A stretch of DNA of 64,000 nucleotides from Microcaldota archaeon (GTDB taxonomy: Archaea > Micrarchaeota > Micrarchaeia > Micrarchaeales > CABMGC01). The DNA lies in assembly GCA_028866995.1 (NCBI GenBank), contig JAGWHD010000002.1, forward strand, positions 1 to 64,000, in the 5' to 3' direction. This document shows positions 1 to 8,676 of this stretch, piece after piece. Position 1 is the first letter of the stretch. Each line of letters begins with the position of its first letter. The notes beneath the pieces were generated by a model. That model was not told the DNA's origin. It saw nothing but the letters and a program-made list of their open reading frames with translations, and did not search any database. Made by a program: the position numbers and the translations under genes.

Positions 1-377
1 ATGCGCATTGTGGAGTTTGCGCGCCTGCTGCACGCCGTAGCGCTAGGGCCATTGTCTCAGTGCCCTTCTCGGGGCTCTTACTCTCATATCCCCTACGGGT
101 CAAAGGTATGGTGGGCCGTTACCCCGCCATCTGCCTGATCCGACGCAGTCCCATCGCAGGGCAGTAATGTTCCAATTCACAACTTTTTCGCACAGGACTC
201 CTTCCAGGTGTCCTGTACTATATGGAATTAGCCACAGTTTCCCGTGGGTATTCCCTTCCCTGCGGTAGATTGACCACGCGTTACTGAGCCGTACGCCGCC
301 CGTCATGTCGACGAGCTGACTTGCATGGCTGTCGAAATCTGATAGCAGTGTCCTCCAGCAGCATCGACTGGAGTTTA
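1..377 (-). rRNA. 16S ribosomal RNA, 5' part (rest lies left of the window)
   Basis: The reverse strand reads through conserved 5' small-subunit rRNA landmarks: the start helix region (rc of about 340-377), the 'acgggcggcgtacggctcagtaa' type segment near 275-305 split by the usual helices, 'ggtaacggcccacca' near 108-122, and the 'actgagacaatggccc' segment near 45-62. The 5' end is placed near 377 by aligning the local 'actccagtcgatgctgctgg' to the canonical archaeal start 'attccggttgatcctgccgg'; several bases differ. No 23S or 5S gene and no tRNA adjoin the visible 5' side. The mature 5' end is inferred and could be a few bases off. Confidence 0.95.
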
Positions 378-719
378 GCTTTAAGCTATTAGCAATTGCG
401 TTTGAGCCTCTCTACTTGTCATTGCTCAAGACTACATCTAATTCCAACAGGAATTTTCATTACCACAGAAAAAGACTGACGTCTAGTTGTGGCAGAATAG
501 CTTTGCTTATATAAGTTTATAAAGCTTCCGAGAACAGACGTTCCCTGCTATATACCGCTTTTTGAACGACAATGGACGATAGCCAGTTCGCATGTTTAAA
601 TAGCGGTTCAGCCATAAGCATATTGGAGGACAAATAGGATATGCATTTCGCATCTCCTTTTCATTTCAGGCGCAAGGCAAGGCGACCAGGCCCAAGTTCC
701 CGATAAAGGTGCAACCCCA
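378..719. other. Intergenic region: rRNA leader and promoter, plus a promoter for the rightward DUF488 gene
   Basis: About 340 bases without a recognised gene. On the reverse strand, two overlapping TATA-like blocks at 505-525 (gctttataaac, ttatataagc) sit 105-125 bases upstream of mature 16S, which leaves a leader of roughly 100 nt. On the forward strand 'atgtttaaatag' near 592-603 is a TATA candidate that would start a transcript near 624. That transcript begins with ggagg (625-629) followed by a 21-codon reading frame (641-706). No tRNA was seen here. Confidence 0.5.
505..525 (-). promoter_or_regulatory. TATA boxes for the 16S rRNA gene
   Basis: Two AT-rich TATA-like stretches in tandem on the reverse strand lie upstream of the rRNA leader. 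The tandem arrangement would suit a strong stable-RNA promoter. The transcription start is inferred near 483-493. Confidence 0.5.
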
Positions 720-1226
720 ATGTACCAGAATTACCCCAACTACCAGAACTACAAGATGGAGCAGAAGGAGCAGCAGGTGATGCTAGAGGAGGACATGCCA
801 GTAATCATAGAGCCCTTCTCGAACCAGAACAAAGTATTTTTAAGCGTTAGAAAGAAAAAGAAGAGTGGTGCTGACCTGATAAACATAAAGAGGATATTCG
901 ACAAGGCAAGCATCACCGATGGCAAGAGGGTACTCGTAGACGGGCTCTGGCCAAGAGGGATAAGGAAGAGCACAGCAAACATAGACCTGTGGCTTAAGGA
1001 GGTGGCGCCGAGCAAGGAGCTGAGGCTCTGGTTTTCCCACGATCCCAAGAAGTGGGAGCAGTTCAGGAAGAGGTACGCGAAGGAGCTGGAGGAGAACAAG
1101 GCCTTCGAGAGCCTGCTGAACATGGCCAAGATCGGTGACATAACGCTTCTGTACGCGACAACGGACGACGAGCACAACAACGCCGTTGTCCTGCTCGAGA
1201 TGCTGAACAGCAAACTGAAGAAGTAG
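720..1226 (+). CDS. DUF488 family protein (YeaO-like)
   Basis: The 168-residue protein carries the DUF488 core from about residue 56: IKRIFD, then VDGLWPRG, a WLKEVAPS segment and a LWFSHDPKKW segment, ending in LLYATTDDEHNNA. This family is widespread in bacteria and archaea and has no firmly established reaction. The first 50 residues (Tyr/Asn/Gln- and Glu-rich) are not part of the family core, so the true start may be one of the later Met codons at 756, 780 or 795. An 'aaggtg' lies 8 bases before the ATG at 720, which supports that start. It is followed by a small helical-protein gene on the same strand. Confidence 0.8.
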   Translation: MYQNYPNYQNYKMEQKEQQVMLEEDMPVIIEPFSNQNKVFLSVRKKKKSGADLINIKRIFDKASITDGKRVLVDGLWPRGIRKSTANIDLWLKEVAPSKELRLWFSHDPKKWEQFRKRYAKELEENKAFESLLNMAKIGDITLLYATTDDEHNNAVVLLEMLNSKLKK

Positions 1227-1307
1227 CGCCAGTCGGGCGGCCGGATGGCAGAGGCCATTCCGCCGCCAATCCTAAGGCAGGCGCTTACGTTTAGAGGAAT
1301 TGACAAA

Positions 1308-1655
1308 ATGCAAGGAAATACAGAAATATCTGCAATAGCTTCCAAAAGAGGGAAAGAGGCAAGCTCAAGGATCGGCTCTTTAAGGTCTGTATTCCGCAGC
1401 GCCAAGAAGCGATGGAAGAGCACTGACATGTACAACAGGATAATGGGCAGAGGGGACTCATTAAGGGAGAGATCGGATCCCTATGGTACTAACTATATCC
1501 ATGCTGCCGGAATATACCTGCAGGCCGCAAGGATAGCGAAGGATGAGAAACTTGGAAAAGGAAGGGTCCTTGACGCGCTTGACAACGCAAAGGGCGCACT
1601 GCGCACTTTCGACCATCTTCTGAAGGACGAGCTCAGGCATTACAGGGACAGGTAA
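1308..1655 (+). CDS. Small helical protein of unknown function
   Basis: I do not recognise this 115-residue basic protein. It is predicted to be all-helical, with an AAGIYLQAARIAKDE segment followed by RVLDALDNAKGALRTFDHLL, a pattern reminiscent of one TPR-like helix pair. It resembles in style, not in clear sequence, the small helical proteins near 19 kb and 22 kb. A gagg at 1293 lies upstream of ATG 1308; the reading frame also extends to ATG 1245, where I see no such site. It ends 5 bases before the convergent eS1 gene. Confidence 0.6.
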   Translation: MQGNTEISAIASKRGKEASSRIGSLRSVFRSAKKRWKSTDMYNRIMGRGDSLRERSDPYGTNYIHAAGIYLQAARIAKDEKLGKGRVLDALDNAKGALRTFDHLLKDELRHYRDR

Positions 1656-1659
1656 AAAT

Positions 1660-2220
1660 TTACAGCTCTATCTTCTTGAGCTCAAGCTTGCTTATCGGCG
1701 CTATGTGGTCCAGCTTCGCCATTGTCTGGTCCTGCAGCTTGCCCTCTAGTATGTCTCCCATTATCTCCTCGATGCCCTTTGACGAGGTGTAATCCCTTAC
1801 GAATTCTGATATGGCAGTCCTTATCCCCGCCTTCTTGGGGGTCGTTATCTTGTCGACCGTGACCGCTATCAGCTTGAGGACGAAGCTCCTGTCGTTCTTG
1901 TCCTTCAGCCTGTCCATCGTGTATACGACGCTGGAATGCCTCTTCACAAGCGAATGTATGTAGCTGTATGTCTGCTCGATGTAGTTTATCTCTGTGTTGG
2001 CCCTCTCCCCGTTCACGTTGTTGACCCTGAGCCCTATGACTACGAAAGAGTGCTCTGGCTTGTGGGTTATCCATGACATGTTGACCTTTATGACCCTGCC
2101 CATGACATTCTTCTCGTCGTTGGCAGGTATCTCCCCTATGTTCGACTCACCGAACATCTTGGGCGGGTAGACGTTGAACCACACCTTGTTCTTCCATTTC
2201 TCAGCTTTCTTCTCGGCCAT
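1660..2220 (-). CDS. rps3ae: 30S ribosomal protein eS1 (S3Ae)
   Basis: The 186-residue protein matches the archaeal/eukaryotic eS1 family. It begins with a basic KKAEKWKNKVWFNVYPPKMF segment, then has GRVIKVNMSWI, a motif of the family core, and KLIAVTVDKI near the middle. It is a structural component of the small ribosomal subunit. It starts 2 bases after the uS15 stop codon, so the two are cotranscribed. Length is normal for archaeal eS1. Confidence 0.95.
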   Translation of the reverse strand: MAEKKAEKWKNKVWFNVYPPKMFGESNIGEIPANDEKNVMGRVIKVNMSWITHKPEHSFVVIGLRVNNVNGERANTEINYIEQTYSYIHSLVKRHSSVVYTMDRLKDKNDRSFVLKLIAVTVDKITTPKKAGIRTAISEFVRDYTSSKGIEEIMGDILEGKLQDQTMAKLDHIAPISKLELKKIEL

Positions 2221-2222
2221 GA

Positions 2223-2690
2223 TCAGCTACCCTTTATGATAAGCGCAATCTTCTCAGGATCGTACTTCCAGTCGATGGGAAGTACTCCTTCCTTCTTGTA
2301 GTATTTTGAGAGCCTCCATATCTTCGCCTCCGTCCTTATCAGGCTCATTCTGTTGTGCTGGTCCCCGTGGTTCTTCTGCAGGTGCCTCCTCAGGACGACA
2401 GCCTTCCTCATGAGCCCGAGCATGTCCTGCGGGAACGCTCCCTCAAGCTTGCTCTCCTTTATGATGTTGCTGAGCCTGGTTCCGAGGACCTGCCTTATGT
2501 ACGGCACCCCGTGCTCCTCCTTGAGCTTCTGGCCTATTAGCGCGTGGGGCATGCCCTTCTTCGCGTAGTCGTTAATTATGCCCTTTATCTCGTCGCTGCT
2601 TAGCTTCAGGCCTTCAGGAAGCGTGCCCATCTCTACGGCCGGCTTCCTTGACTTGCTCTTCCCGTGCTTTCCTGTGTGCATCCTTGCCAT
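2223..2690 (-). CDS. rps15: 30S ribosomal protein uS15
   Basis: The protein begins MARMHTGKHGKSKSRKP, the usual archaeal S15 start, and ends in the conserved WKYDPEKIALIIKG. The ATG at 2690 is preferred over the GTG at 2699 because it gives the standard N-terminus. It binds 16S rRNA in the small subunit. The eS1 gene follows immediately. A TATA-like 'ttttagata' lies near 2726-2736 on this strand. Confidence 0.95.
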   Translation of the reverse strand: MARMHTGKHGKSKSRKPAVEMGTLPEGLKLSSDEIKGIINDYAKKGMPHALIGQKLKEEHGVPYIRQVLGTRLSNIIKESKLEGAFPQDMLGLMRKAVVLRRHLQKNHGDQHNRMSLIRTEAKIWRLSKYYKKEGVLPIDWKYDPEKIALIIKGS

Positions 2691-2795
2691 CAAATTCACT
2701 AAGCATTCCTAAATCATAGGACTTACTATCTAAAAGGACTAGATAGCAAGAATATCATAGCTAATAATGTTTATTAAGCTTATCAAAAGGGCGTT

Positions 2796-5147
2796 TCATC
2801 CGAAGCCTATCTTCACGCCTGTTTCAGGCACGTCCATCGTACCCTTCCCGAACGCTATCTCCCTGACATTCATCGCTCCCTTGATGTCTTCGATGCCGTC
2901 ATCGAGCTTCTTGCTCAATGTGATCCTCTCGAGAGGCGCGTTGAGAGCCATCTTGTTGTCGTGCTTCCACTGCCTTATGAACGCTATTATCCTGTACAGC
3001 TCCTCTCCCTTCTCGAACGCATCCTTGTCGAAGAGCCTCTCATCGGCCTCGGGCCAGTCAGACACGTGCACCGATTCCCTTTTCTCAATCTCCGCGTACA
3101 TCGACAGGTATATCTCGTCGGTTATGTAGGGAAGGAACGGAGCGAAGAGCTTTATCATATTCCTGAATATGTAGTTGAGCGCGTAGTTTGCCTCCTTGTC
3201 CTGCGCATACGTCCTGTACTTTATGAATTCCAGGTAATTGTCTGCGAAGAACCAGAAGAACTCGTCGGTTATCCTCTTCGCCCCTGCCGAGTTATAGCTC
3301 TCGAACATCTCGCCGACGTCCTTTATGGTCATGACAAGCCTCGACATCATCCATCTGTCTATTACGTTCTTCGAGCCTTCGCTCTCCCCTATGTCCTTGT
3401 TCATGTCTACGAACTTCGCCACGTTCCACAGCTTGTTCACGAACTTGGCTCCTGTCATCAGGTCCTTCTCCTGGTACGACGCATCGTCCCCTATCTTCGG
3501 TATGCTCGCCCAGTACCTCAACGGATCTGCGCCGTACTTCTCTATCGCGACCTTGGGCTCTATGACATTGCCTGCGGACTTGTGCATCGGCATTCCCTTC
3601 GGATCGAGCCCATGCCCGGATATCAGCGCCGTCTTCCATGGCAGCTTTCCTGTGTGCAGGTAGGACTTCACTATCGTCGTGAACAGCCAGAACGAGATTA
3701 TGTCGTGCGCCTGCGGTCTCAGGTCCATGGGGAACACCTGCATGTATCTCTTGTCAAGCCCCCATCTCGCGTTCAGCAGAGGAGTCAACGAGGAGGTGGC
3801 CCACGTGTCGAAGACATCCTCTTCAGGCACGAACTCCTCGGATCCGCACCTCTGGCACTTGCCTTTAGGCTTGTCCTTGAGGGGATTGACCGGCAGGTCC
3901 TTCTCGTCAGCGAAAATTGGCTCGTTGCACTTCTTGCAGTACCATACCGGGAAGGGTATGCCGTAGTACCTCTGCCTGGCTATCGACCAGTCCCATTGCA
4001 GGCCGTTGACCCAGTTCTCGTATCTGGTTACCATGTGCTCCGGATGCCATTCGAGCGACCTTCCCAGTTCAACAAGCTTCTCCTTCATGTCAAGATACCG
4101 TATGTACCACTGCTGCTTCACAAGGAACTCTATCTCCGTGTTGCATCTCTCGTGGACGTTGACTGTATGCTCTATCTCCCTCTTCTCAAGGACGAGGCCT
4201 TTGCCCTCAAGGTCCTTGATTATCATCTCTCTGGCCTCGCGTATGCCCTTGCCCTGGAAATACTCAGGTATCATCCTCCCTTTCTCGTTGATCACTATCT
4301 TGAGATCGAGGTTGTAGGCTTTGTACCATTCTATGTCTGTCTGGTCCCCGAAGGTGCAGCACATGACGAGCCCAGTCCCTTTCTCAGGATCAACCCTCCT
4401 GTCAGTCATTACCATTACCTCGTTCCCGAATATCGGCACCTTCACCTTCTTCCCGATGAAATGCGCGTTCTTCTTGTCCTCCGGATTTACGAATATGGCT
4501 ACGCATGCAGGGAGCATCTCCGGCCTGGTCGTCGCTATGACAACGTCGTCGGAGAACCTGACCTTCACGAACTGCGACTTGAGGACCTTGTCCTTGAGCT
4601 CCATCTGCGATAGTGCTGTCTTGTCCTTGGGGCACCAGATCGTCGGCGTCTCCTTGCGGTACGTCCTTCCGGCCTTGGTAAGCTCCAGGAATGAGAGCTG
4701 CGATATCTTCCGGGCGTCGTTGCCTATGGTCGTGTAGAGGAGGGACCAGTCGACAGAGAGGCCTATTGCCTTCCATACTGTTCTGTACATCTCCTCGTAC
4801 TTCTTGGTCTCGGCCTCTACCAGCTCTATGAACTTCTCCCTTCCAACCTTCTCAGCCGTTATGTTATGCGTCTTCTCCACGAGGATCTCTGTCGCGAGTC
4901 CGTTGTTGTCGAAGCCGAACGGATAGAAAACGTTGAAGCCCTTCATCCGCTTGTACCTTGCGATGAAATCAGCCTGCGAGTACGAGAATGCGTGGCCTAC
5001 GGATATGAGGCCTGATATGGTCGGAGGAGGGGTGTCTATCGCATATATCTTTTTCTTCGATTTCTCATCGAACTTGTAGACCTTGCGCTCCTCCCAGCGC
5101 GCAGAGAGCCTTGGCTCCGCCTCCTTGAAGTCGAACCTGTCCTTCAT
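2796..5147 (-). CDS. valS: Valyl-tRNA synthetase
   Basis: This class I synthetase charges tRNA-Val. The HIGH-box equivalent is PPTISGLISVGH (residues 41-52). The KMSKS region reads MHKSAGNVIEP, a relaxed form. A zinc-ribbon-like CKKC...CQRCG pair lies mid-protein and an editing (CP1) domain lies between. At 783 residues it is shorter than most archaeal ValRS, mainly at the C-terminal end. The ATG at 5147 lies 26 bases from the centre of a TATA box at 5171-5180, so the mRNA is predicted to be leaderless. That TATA box is shared with the divergent ABC transporter operon. Confidence 0.93.
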   Translation of the reverse strand: MKDRFDFKEAEPRLSARWEERKVYKFDEKSKKKIYAIDTPPPTISGLISVGHAFSYSQADFIARYKRMKGFNVFYPFGFDNNGLATEILVEKTHNITAEKVGREKFIELVEAETKKYEEMYRTVWKAIGLSVDWSLLYTTIGNDARKISQLSFLELTKAGRTYRKETPTIWCPKDKTALSQMELKDKVLKSQFVKVRFSDDVVIATTRPEMLPACVAIFVNPEDKKNAHFIGKKVKVPIFGNEVMVMTDRRVDPEKGTGLVMCCTFGDQTDIEWYKAYNLDLKIVINEKGRMIPEYFQGKGIREAREMIIKDLEGKGLVLEKREIEHTVNVHERCNTEIEFLVKQQWYIRYLDMKEKLVELGRSLEWHPEHMVTRYENWVNGLQWDWSIARQRYYGIPFPVWYCKKCNEPIFADEKDLPVNPLKDKPKGKCQRCGSEEFVPEEDVFDTWATSSLTPLLNARWGLDKRYMQVFPMDLRPQAHDIISFWLFTTIVKSYLHTGKLPWKTALISGHGLDPKGMPMHKSAGNVIEPKVAIEKYGADPLRYWASIPKIGDDASYQEKDLMTGAKFVNKLWNVAKFVDMNKDIGESEGSKNVIDRWMMSRLVMTIKDVGEMFESYNSAGAKRITDEFFWFFADNYLEFIKYRTYAQDKEANYALNYIFRNMIKLFAPFLPYITDEIYLSMYAEIEKRESVHVSDWPEADERLFDKDAFEKGEELYRIIAFIRQWKHDNKMALNAPLERITLSKKLDDGIEDIKGAMNVREIAFGKGTMDVPETGVKIGFG

Positions 5148-5168
5148 GATTCAGTACTTTGCAACATA

Positions 5169-5181
5169 GCTATATAAATTT
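5169..5181. promoter_or_regulatory. Shared bidirectional TATA box: valS (left) and ABC exporter (right)
   Basis: The sequence tatataaatt reads as a TATA box on both strands. Its centre is 26 bases from the valS ATG (5147) on the left. On the right it is 26 bases from a GTG at 5200 that is in frame with the ABC ATPase, and 68 bases from the better-conserved ATG at 5242. Confidence 0.65.
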
Positions 5182-5241
5182 GCGGAGCTCTCGCTGACGG
5201 TGCTCAATAAAAATGTTGAGTGCGATTTAATCCTGGTAATA

Positions 5242-6171
5242 ATGAAAGGCCTAGTGTGCAGAAACATCTCAAAAAGATACCCTACCGGCAAGGTCGCACT
5301 GAAGAGCATGAGCCTGTCCGTGGAATCTAAGGGCATCTTCGCGCTCATAGGAAGGAACGGCGCGGGAAAGACGACCCTGGTCAGGATACTCGCCACGCAG
5401 ATGATGCCTACTTCGGGCACTGCAAGCATCGACGGCATCGACATAATCAGGGAGCCAGGAAGGCTAAGGCAGGAGATAGCCATAGTGCCGCAGGAGGCCA
5501 GGGCCATACCGTGGCTGACGCCGATGGAAACCGTCTACTCGTATCTCCTATGGAGGGGCTTCGAGAGCGGCGAGGCCAAGAAAAGGGCAAGGAAGGCGCT
5601 CAACGACGTCGGGATGGGAGACCAGGCAGACAAGATGAACCAGTACCTTTCAGGTGGCATGAAGAGGAAGGTGCTTGTCGCCACCGTGATCGCGTCCGAG
5701 GCGAGAATAATATTCCTCGACGAGCCTACAACCGGGCTTGACCCGATATCGAGGAGCGATTTGTGGAAGATGCTTGCGAAGCTGAAGAAGGAGCGCTTCA
5801 TATTCCTGACGACGCATTATCTCGATGAGGCTGAGAAGCTCGCAGACTCTATAGCCATAGTCGAGGAGGGGAAGCTCGTCGCAAGCGGAACGATCGAGGA
5901 GCTAAGGGGCAAGGTGAAGTACCCGTACAGCATAAAGCTCCTTGACGGGAACACGAAGGTGCCGAAGGTACGGGGCAAGGTAATCAAGGGGCTTGACGGA
6001 AGCATTCAGATACTTACCGGTGAGGATGAGGCGTACTCGGTATCAAAGGAGCTGATAAAGAAGGGCACCAAGTTCGCGCTGGGCCCGCTGACGCTTGACG
6101 ACATATTCTACAGCCTGGTCAGGAAGAAGATAGAGGGTGACGACGATGGAGATGAAGAGGAGAATTGGTAG
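5242..6171 (+). CDS. ABC transporter ATP-binding protein
   Basis: A complete ABC ATPase: Walker A GRNGAGKTT (residues 37-45), signature LSGGMKRK, Walker B IIFLDEPTTGLD and the switch His in LTTHYLDEAE. The subtype is the drug/antibiotic-exporter class that pairs with ABC-2 permeases. The frame also extends to a GTG at 5200, and the TATA box at 5171-5180 would make that a leaderless start. ATG 5242 gives the usual family N-terminus (MKGLVCRNISKRY), so both are possible. The acidic C-terminus overlaps the permease gene by 26 bases, so the two are translationally coupled. Confidence 0.92.
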   Translation: MKGLVCRNISKRYPTGKVALKSMSLSVESKGIFALIGRNGAGKTTLVRILATQMMPTSGTASIDGIDIIREPGRLRQEIAIVPQEARAIPWLTPMETVYSYLLWRGFESGEAKKRARKALNDVGMGDQADKMNQYLSGGMKRKVLVATVIASEARIIFLDEPTTGLDPISRSDLWKMLAKLKKERFIFLTTHYLDEAEKLADSIAIVEEGKLVASGTIEELRGKVKYPYSIKLLDGNTKVPKVRGKVIKGLDGSIQILTGEDEAYSVSKELIKKGTKFALGPLTLDDIFYSLVRKKIEGDDDGDEEENW

Positions 6172-6895
6172 CCAGATACTGGCTTCGATACTGGTGAATG
6201 CGATATACACCATGAAGAACTATCCCATAATGCTTGTATGGACCTTCCTCAGCCCGTTCTCGCTGCTGCTGGTCATATTCTTCGTAAGCAACGGCACACT
6301 GCTAGGCGTGGGCATAGAGGGGGCGCTCGTCATGAGCATGGTCCTCAGCGGGATAAGCATGCAGGGGGATCTGTCGCACCTCAGGAACGACATGAAGCTG
6401 CAGGACATGGTGGTAAGCTCGCCGACCAGCGCGCTGATATACATAGTCGGCATGGCCATATCTGAGCTGGTGTACTCTGCTCCAGCGCTAACCGTGCTGG
6501 GCATCCTCGCTGTGCTCTTCATACACACGACCATCATGGGCGCTGTTCAGATATTCCTGGTCATGGCGCTGATGTTCGCGTTCTCCATAGCATTGGGCTT
6601 CATGCTCTCGACGTTCTCCTCGGACGTCATACAGAGCTGGGCATTCTCAGGCATCGTCTCGACATTCCTCTCCACCATACCTCCTGTCTACTACCCGATA
6701 ACCTACATACCGCTGCCCTACAGGTACATAGCGTACCTGTCGCCCACGACGTACGCGGCGCAGATAGCGCAGAATGCAGCAGGCTATGTTTCCGTGCCGG
6801 CAGGCACGGTCGTGGTTGACTGGATCGTCCTGATAGGCGTCTCAATACTGATACTCTTCATAGCTGCGAAGAAGACAAGATGGAGGGAGAGATAA
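6146..6895 (+). CDS. ABC-2 type transporter permease
   Basis: A hydrophobic protein with about six membrane spans, including an ABC-2 superfamily core with the IPPVYYPITYIPLPYRYIAY segment before the last helix. It forms the membrane channel of the exporter with the ATPase encoded just upstream. A GGTGA at 6136-6140 lies 5 bases before ATG 6146 and decides this start over the GTG at 6137. The exported substrate cannot be told from sequence. The next gene is convergent. Confidence 0.88.
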   Translation: MEMKRRIGSQILASILVNAIYTMKNYPIMLVWTFLSPFSLLLVIFFVSNGTLLGVGIEGALVMSMVLSGISMQGDLSHLRNDMKLQDMVVSSPTSALIYIVGMAISELVYSAPALTVLGILAVLFIHTTIMGAVQIFLVMALMFAFSIALGFMLSTFSSDVIQSWAFSGIVSTFLSTIPPVYYPITYIPLPYRYIAYLSPTTYAAQIAQNAAGYVSVPAGTVVVDWIVLIGVSILILFIAAKKTRWRER

Positions 6896-6908
6896 AAACA
6901 ACTGCAAT

Positions 6909-7610
6909 CTAGCCCTTCTTGTGCCATCTCATTATTACCAGGGCAAGATAGTTCCTTGTATTTGCAAGTATGCTCATCGCGTCTGCGCCGCTGGTCATCA
7001 TCTCGTGTATCTCCGGCCTGTCGTAAAGCAGCTTTGCGAGCCTCTCCCTGTCCTCCTGGCTGCTCACAACCGTCCTCACATCTATGCTCTCCCCTCCCTT
7101 CATCTCCGGATGCTCCTTCTGGTACTTCTTCACGTAATCGTCAACCATCTTAGACACGGGCCTTATCCTCTCCCTGTCTAACTTCTCCGCGAAATGGGCG
7201 ACAATGTCACCTGGATTCCTCACTCTCACGTCTATGTTATCCATTTCCTTTTTCGTCAGTATCTTTTTGTCATCGATTATTATACTGTCTATTATCGATC
7301 TGCTGTAGTACTTGAGGTTCTTGCTCGCCTTTGACAGCTTTTCGTAGATCGGACTGTCTATGACTGCGCTGGAGCCGTCGAAGTCCATGACAGCGGCAGT
7401 GAATATCGCCGAATCCATCGCTGACCTGCAGAGCAGAGCGACTGCGTTGTTGTATCCAAGGCCCAGGCACATCGACGCCTCGCCGAAGAGGAAGAGGGGC
7501 CCTTCGAACGGCGTTCCCTTTGCCATGACGTTATACCCGAGGCTTCCTGACAGTCCGGTAGCTAGCTTCAGGAACTCGTCCTGCCCGATGCCATCTACGA
7601 CCACTGCCAT
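6909..7610 (-). CDS. Hypothetical protein, possibly HEPN/DUF4145-like
   Basis: I do not recognise this 233-residue protein with certainty. The segment YNNAVALLCRSAMDSAIF followed by a charged helix and then RVRNPGDIVAHF resembles the helical HEPN/DUF4145 pattern of archaeal proteins, in which a conserved Ala/Arg-rich helix precedes a 'GD.aAH' motif. HEPN proteins are often RNases, but I see no clear Rx4-6H catalytic motif. The ATG at 7610 is 26 bases from a TATA box at 7632-7641, so the mRNA is predicted to be leaderless. Confidence 0.7.
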   Translation of the reverse strand: MAVVVDGIGQDEFLKLATGLSGSLGYNVMAKGTPFEGPLFLFGEASMCLGLGYNNAVALLCRSAMDSAIFTAAVMDFDGSSAVIDSPIYEKLSKASKNLKYYSRSIIDSIIIDDKKILTKKEMDNIDVRVRNPGDIVAHFAEKLDRERIRPVSKMVDDYVKKYQKEHPEMKGGESIDVRTVVSSQEDRERLAKLLYDRPEIHEMMTSGADAMSILANTRNYLALVIMRWHKKG

Positions 7611-7631
7611 GGATTACTGATCCCTTGAAAG

Positions 7632-7641
7632 ATATTTATAC
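7632..7641 (-). promoter_or_regulatory. TATA box for the 6909-7610 gene
   Basis: On the reverse strand the sequence reads gtataaatat. Its centre is about 26 bases from the ATG at 7610. Confidence 0.55.
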
Positions 7642-7718
7642 TTTTAAACGACCACTACACTGATTGGAATCAAGTCGCAGTCTGCGTATTCGCAGCCCAA
7701 GTCCTAAGGATTGATTAA

Positions 7719-7804
7719 TGCAGGGAGAGAGATTTGAACTCTCGAACCCGCTAGGGGAGCAAGCCCTGAACCTGCCGCATTTGACCAAGCTTTGCTATCC
7801 CTGC
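7719..7804 (-). tRNA. tRNA-Leu (anticodon CAG)
   Basis: The reverse strand folds as a class II tRNA. The 7-bp acceptor stem is GCAGGGA with TCCCTGC plus discriminator A. The D-arm contains GCTTGGTCAAATGC. The anticodon stem GCAGG/CTTGC encloses loop TTCAGGG with anticodon CAG. A long variable arm follows, then T-arm GAGAG-TTCAAAT-CTCTC. CCA is not encoded. No intron is seen. A TATA-like 'tttatttg' lies at 7827-7834, upstream of the 5' end. Confidence 0.95.
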
Positions 7805-7870
7805 ACGGAGACTATTTCTACGCATCAAATAAAGAACCTTCCCATGCCGCAGGGAACGCACGGACAAAGA

Positions 7871-7880
7871 TTTATATAAT
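7871..7880 (+). promoter_or_regulatory. TATA box for alba
   Basis: The sequence tttatataat lies 69-78 bases upstream of the Alba ATG, giving a leader of about 47 nt. A ggaggt at 7909-7914 is near the transcript start but 35 bases from the ATG. Confidence 0.55.
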
Positions 7881-7948
7881 ATAAGAGCAAAATCCACATT
7901 GAAATACAGGAGGTAACTGCGAACGATACGGCTAAAGATGGTGATGGC

Positions 7949-8263
7949 ATGGCAGGGGACTACAACGGCGAGCAAATGGCCACAGACGGCTCCATACCTG
8001 AGAACGTTGTCCTTATAGGCAAGAAGCCTCCGATGAACTACGTGCTCGCAGTTGTGACGCAGTTCAACAACGGAGCCAGGAGCGTCAAGGTCAGGGCGCG
8101 AGGGAACGCGATATCAAGGGCTGTCGATGTAGCCGAGATATCAAGGCACAGGTTCGTGAATGACGTGCGCGTCGAGAACATAGCGATAAGCTCGGAGGAG
8201 ATATCCAACGAGGACGGCACCAGGTCCAAGGTAAGCGCGATAGAGATAACGCTTGCAAGATAA
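7949..8263 (+). CDS. alba: Alba family DNA/RNA-binding protein
   Basis: A 104-residue chromatin/RNA-binding protein. From about residue 26 it shows the Alba core: [14 protein letters not shown], then [18 protein letters not shown], then a VRVENIAI strand. Alba dimers coat DNA and bind RNA in archaea. The N-terminal 20 residues are an acidic extension, and Met10 (7976) is an alternative start. Unlike most neighbours the mRNA has a leader, with ggaggt far upstream, so translation initiation here is unclear. Confidence 0.92.
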   Translation: MAGDYNGEQMATDGSIPENVVLIGKKPPMNYVLAVVTQFNNGARSVKVRARGNAISRAVDVAEISRHRFVNDVRVENIAISSEEISNEDGTRSKVSAIEITLAR

Positions 8264-8289
8264 AAAAAGAGTGCAGTCTGTTTCTGATT

Positions 8290-8652
8290 CTAGTTCCTCA
8301 TCTCCCTTACTATATCTGTCGAGGTGATGATGCCTATGCAGTGCATGTCCTTCCTGTTGTTGACGACAGGCACCCTGCTTATCCCATGGCCTATCATCTC
8401 CTTGACGGCCTTGTCGTGGCTGTCGTTCTCCTCTACGAATATCGGCTTTGACATGATGTCTCCTATAACAGAATGGGAGCCGTTGTCGGTCTCTATGCAC
8501 TTCCTAGTTACCATTCCGACAAGATGCCCGTCCTCGAGGACAGGCATAACAGATACTCTTGATGTCTGCATGAGCTTGAGGACGCTCCCGATCTTAGCGC
8601 TCCTTGAGACTCCTACGATATGCCTTTCCATGAGGTCGCTTATCATTGGCAT
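8290..8652 (-). CDS. Two-CBS-domain protein
   Basis: A stand-alone pair of CBS motifs in 120 residues: MERHIVGVSRSAKIGSVLKLM...GHLVGMVTRK, then DIMSKPIFVEEND...CIGIITSTDIVREM. CBS pairs bind adenosyl nucleotides and usually act as sensors, but no output domain is attached. The ATG at 8652 lies about 30 bases from a TATA box shared with the divergent aspS gene. Confidence 0.88.
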   Translation of the reverse strand: MPMISDLMERHIVGVSRSAKIGSVLKLMQTSRVSVMPVLEDGHLVGMVTRKCIETDNGSHSVIGDIMSKPIFVEENDSHDKAVKEMIGHGISRVPVVNNRKDMHCIGIITSTDIVREMRN

Positions 8653-8676
8653 ACGATAGAATAGCTCTCAATCAAA

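Noticed and set aside
749-1435. Reverse frame across the DUF488 gene
   Set aside because: DUF488 family motifs on the forward strand are clear, and the reverse frame spans two forward genes.
2961-4613. 550-codon open frame antisense to valS
   Set aside because: It is the mirror of the ValRS coding strand. Its composition (Leu/Arg/Val-rich, no domain) is typical of a shadow frame, and valS identity is certain.
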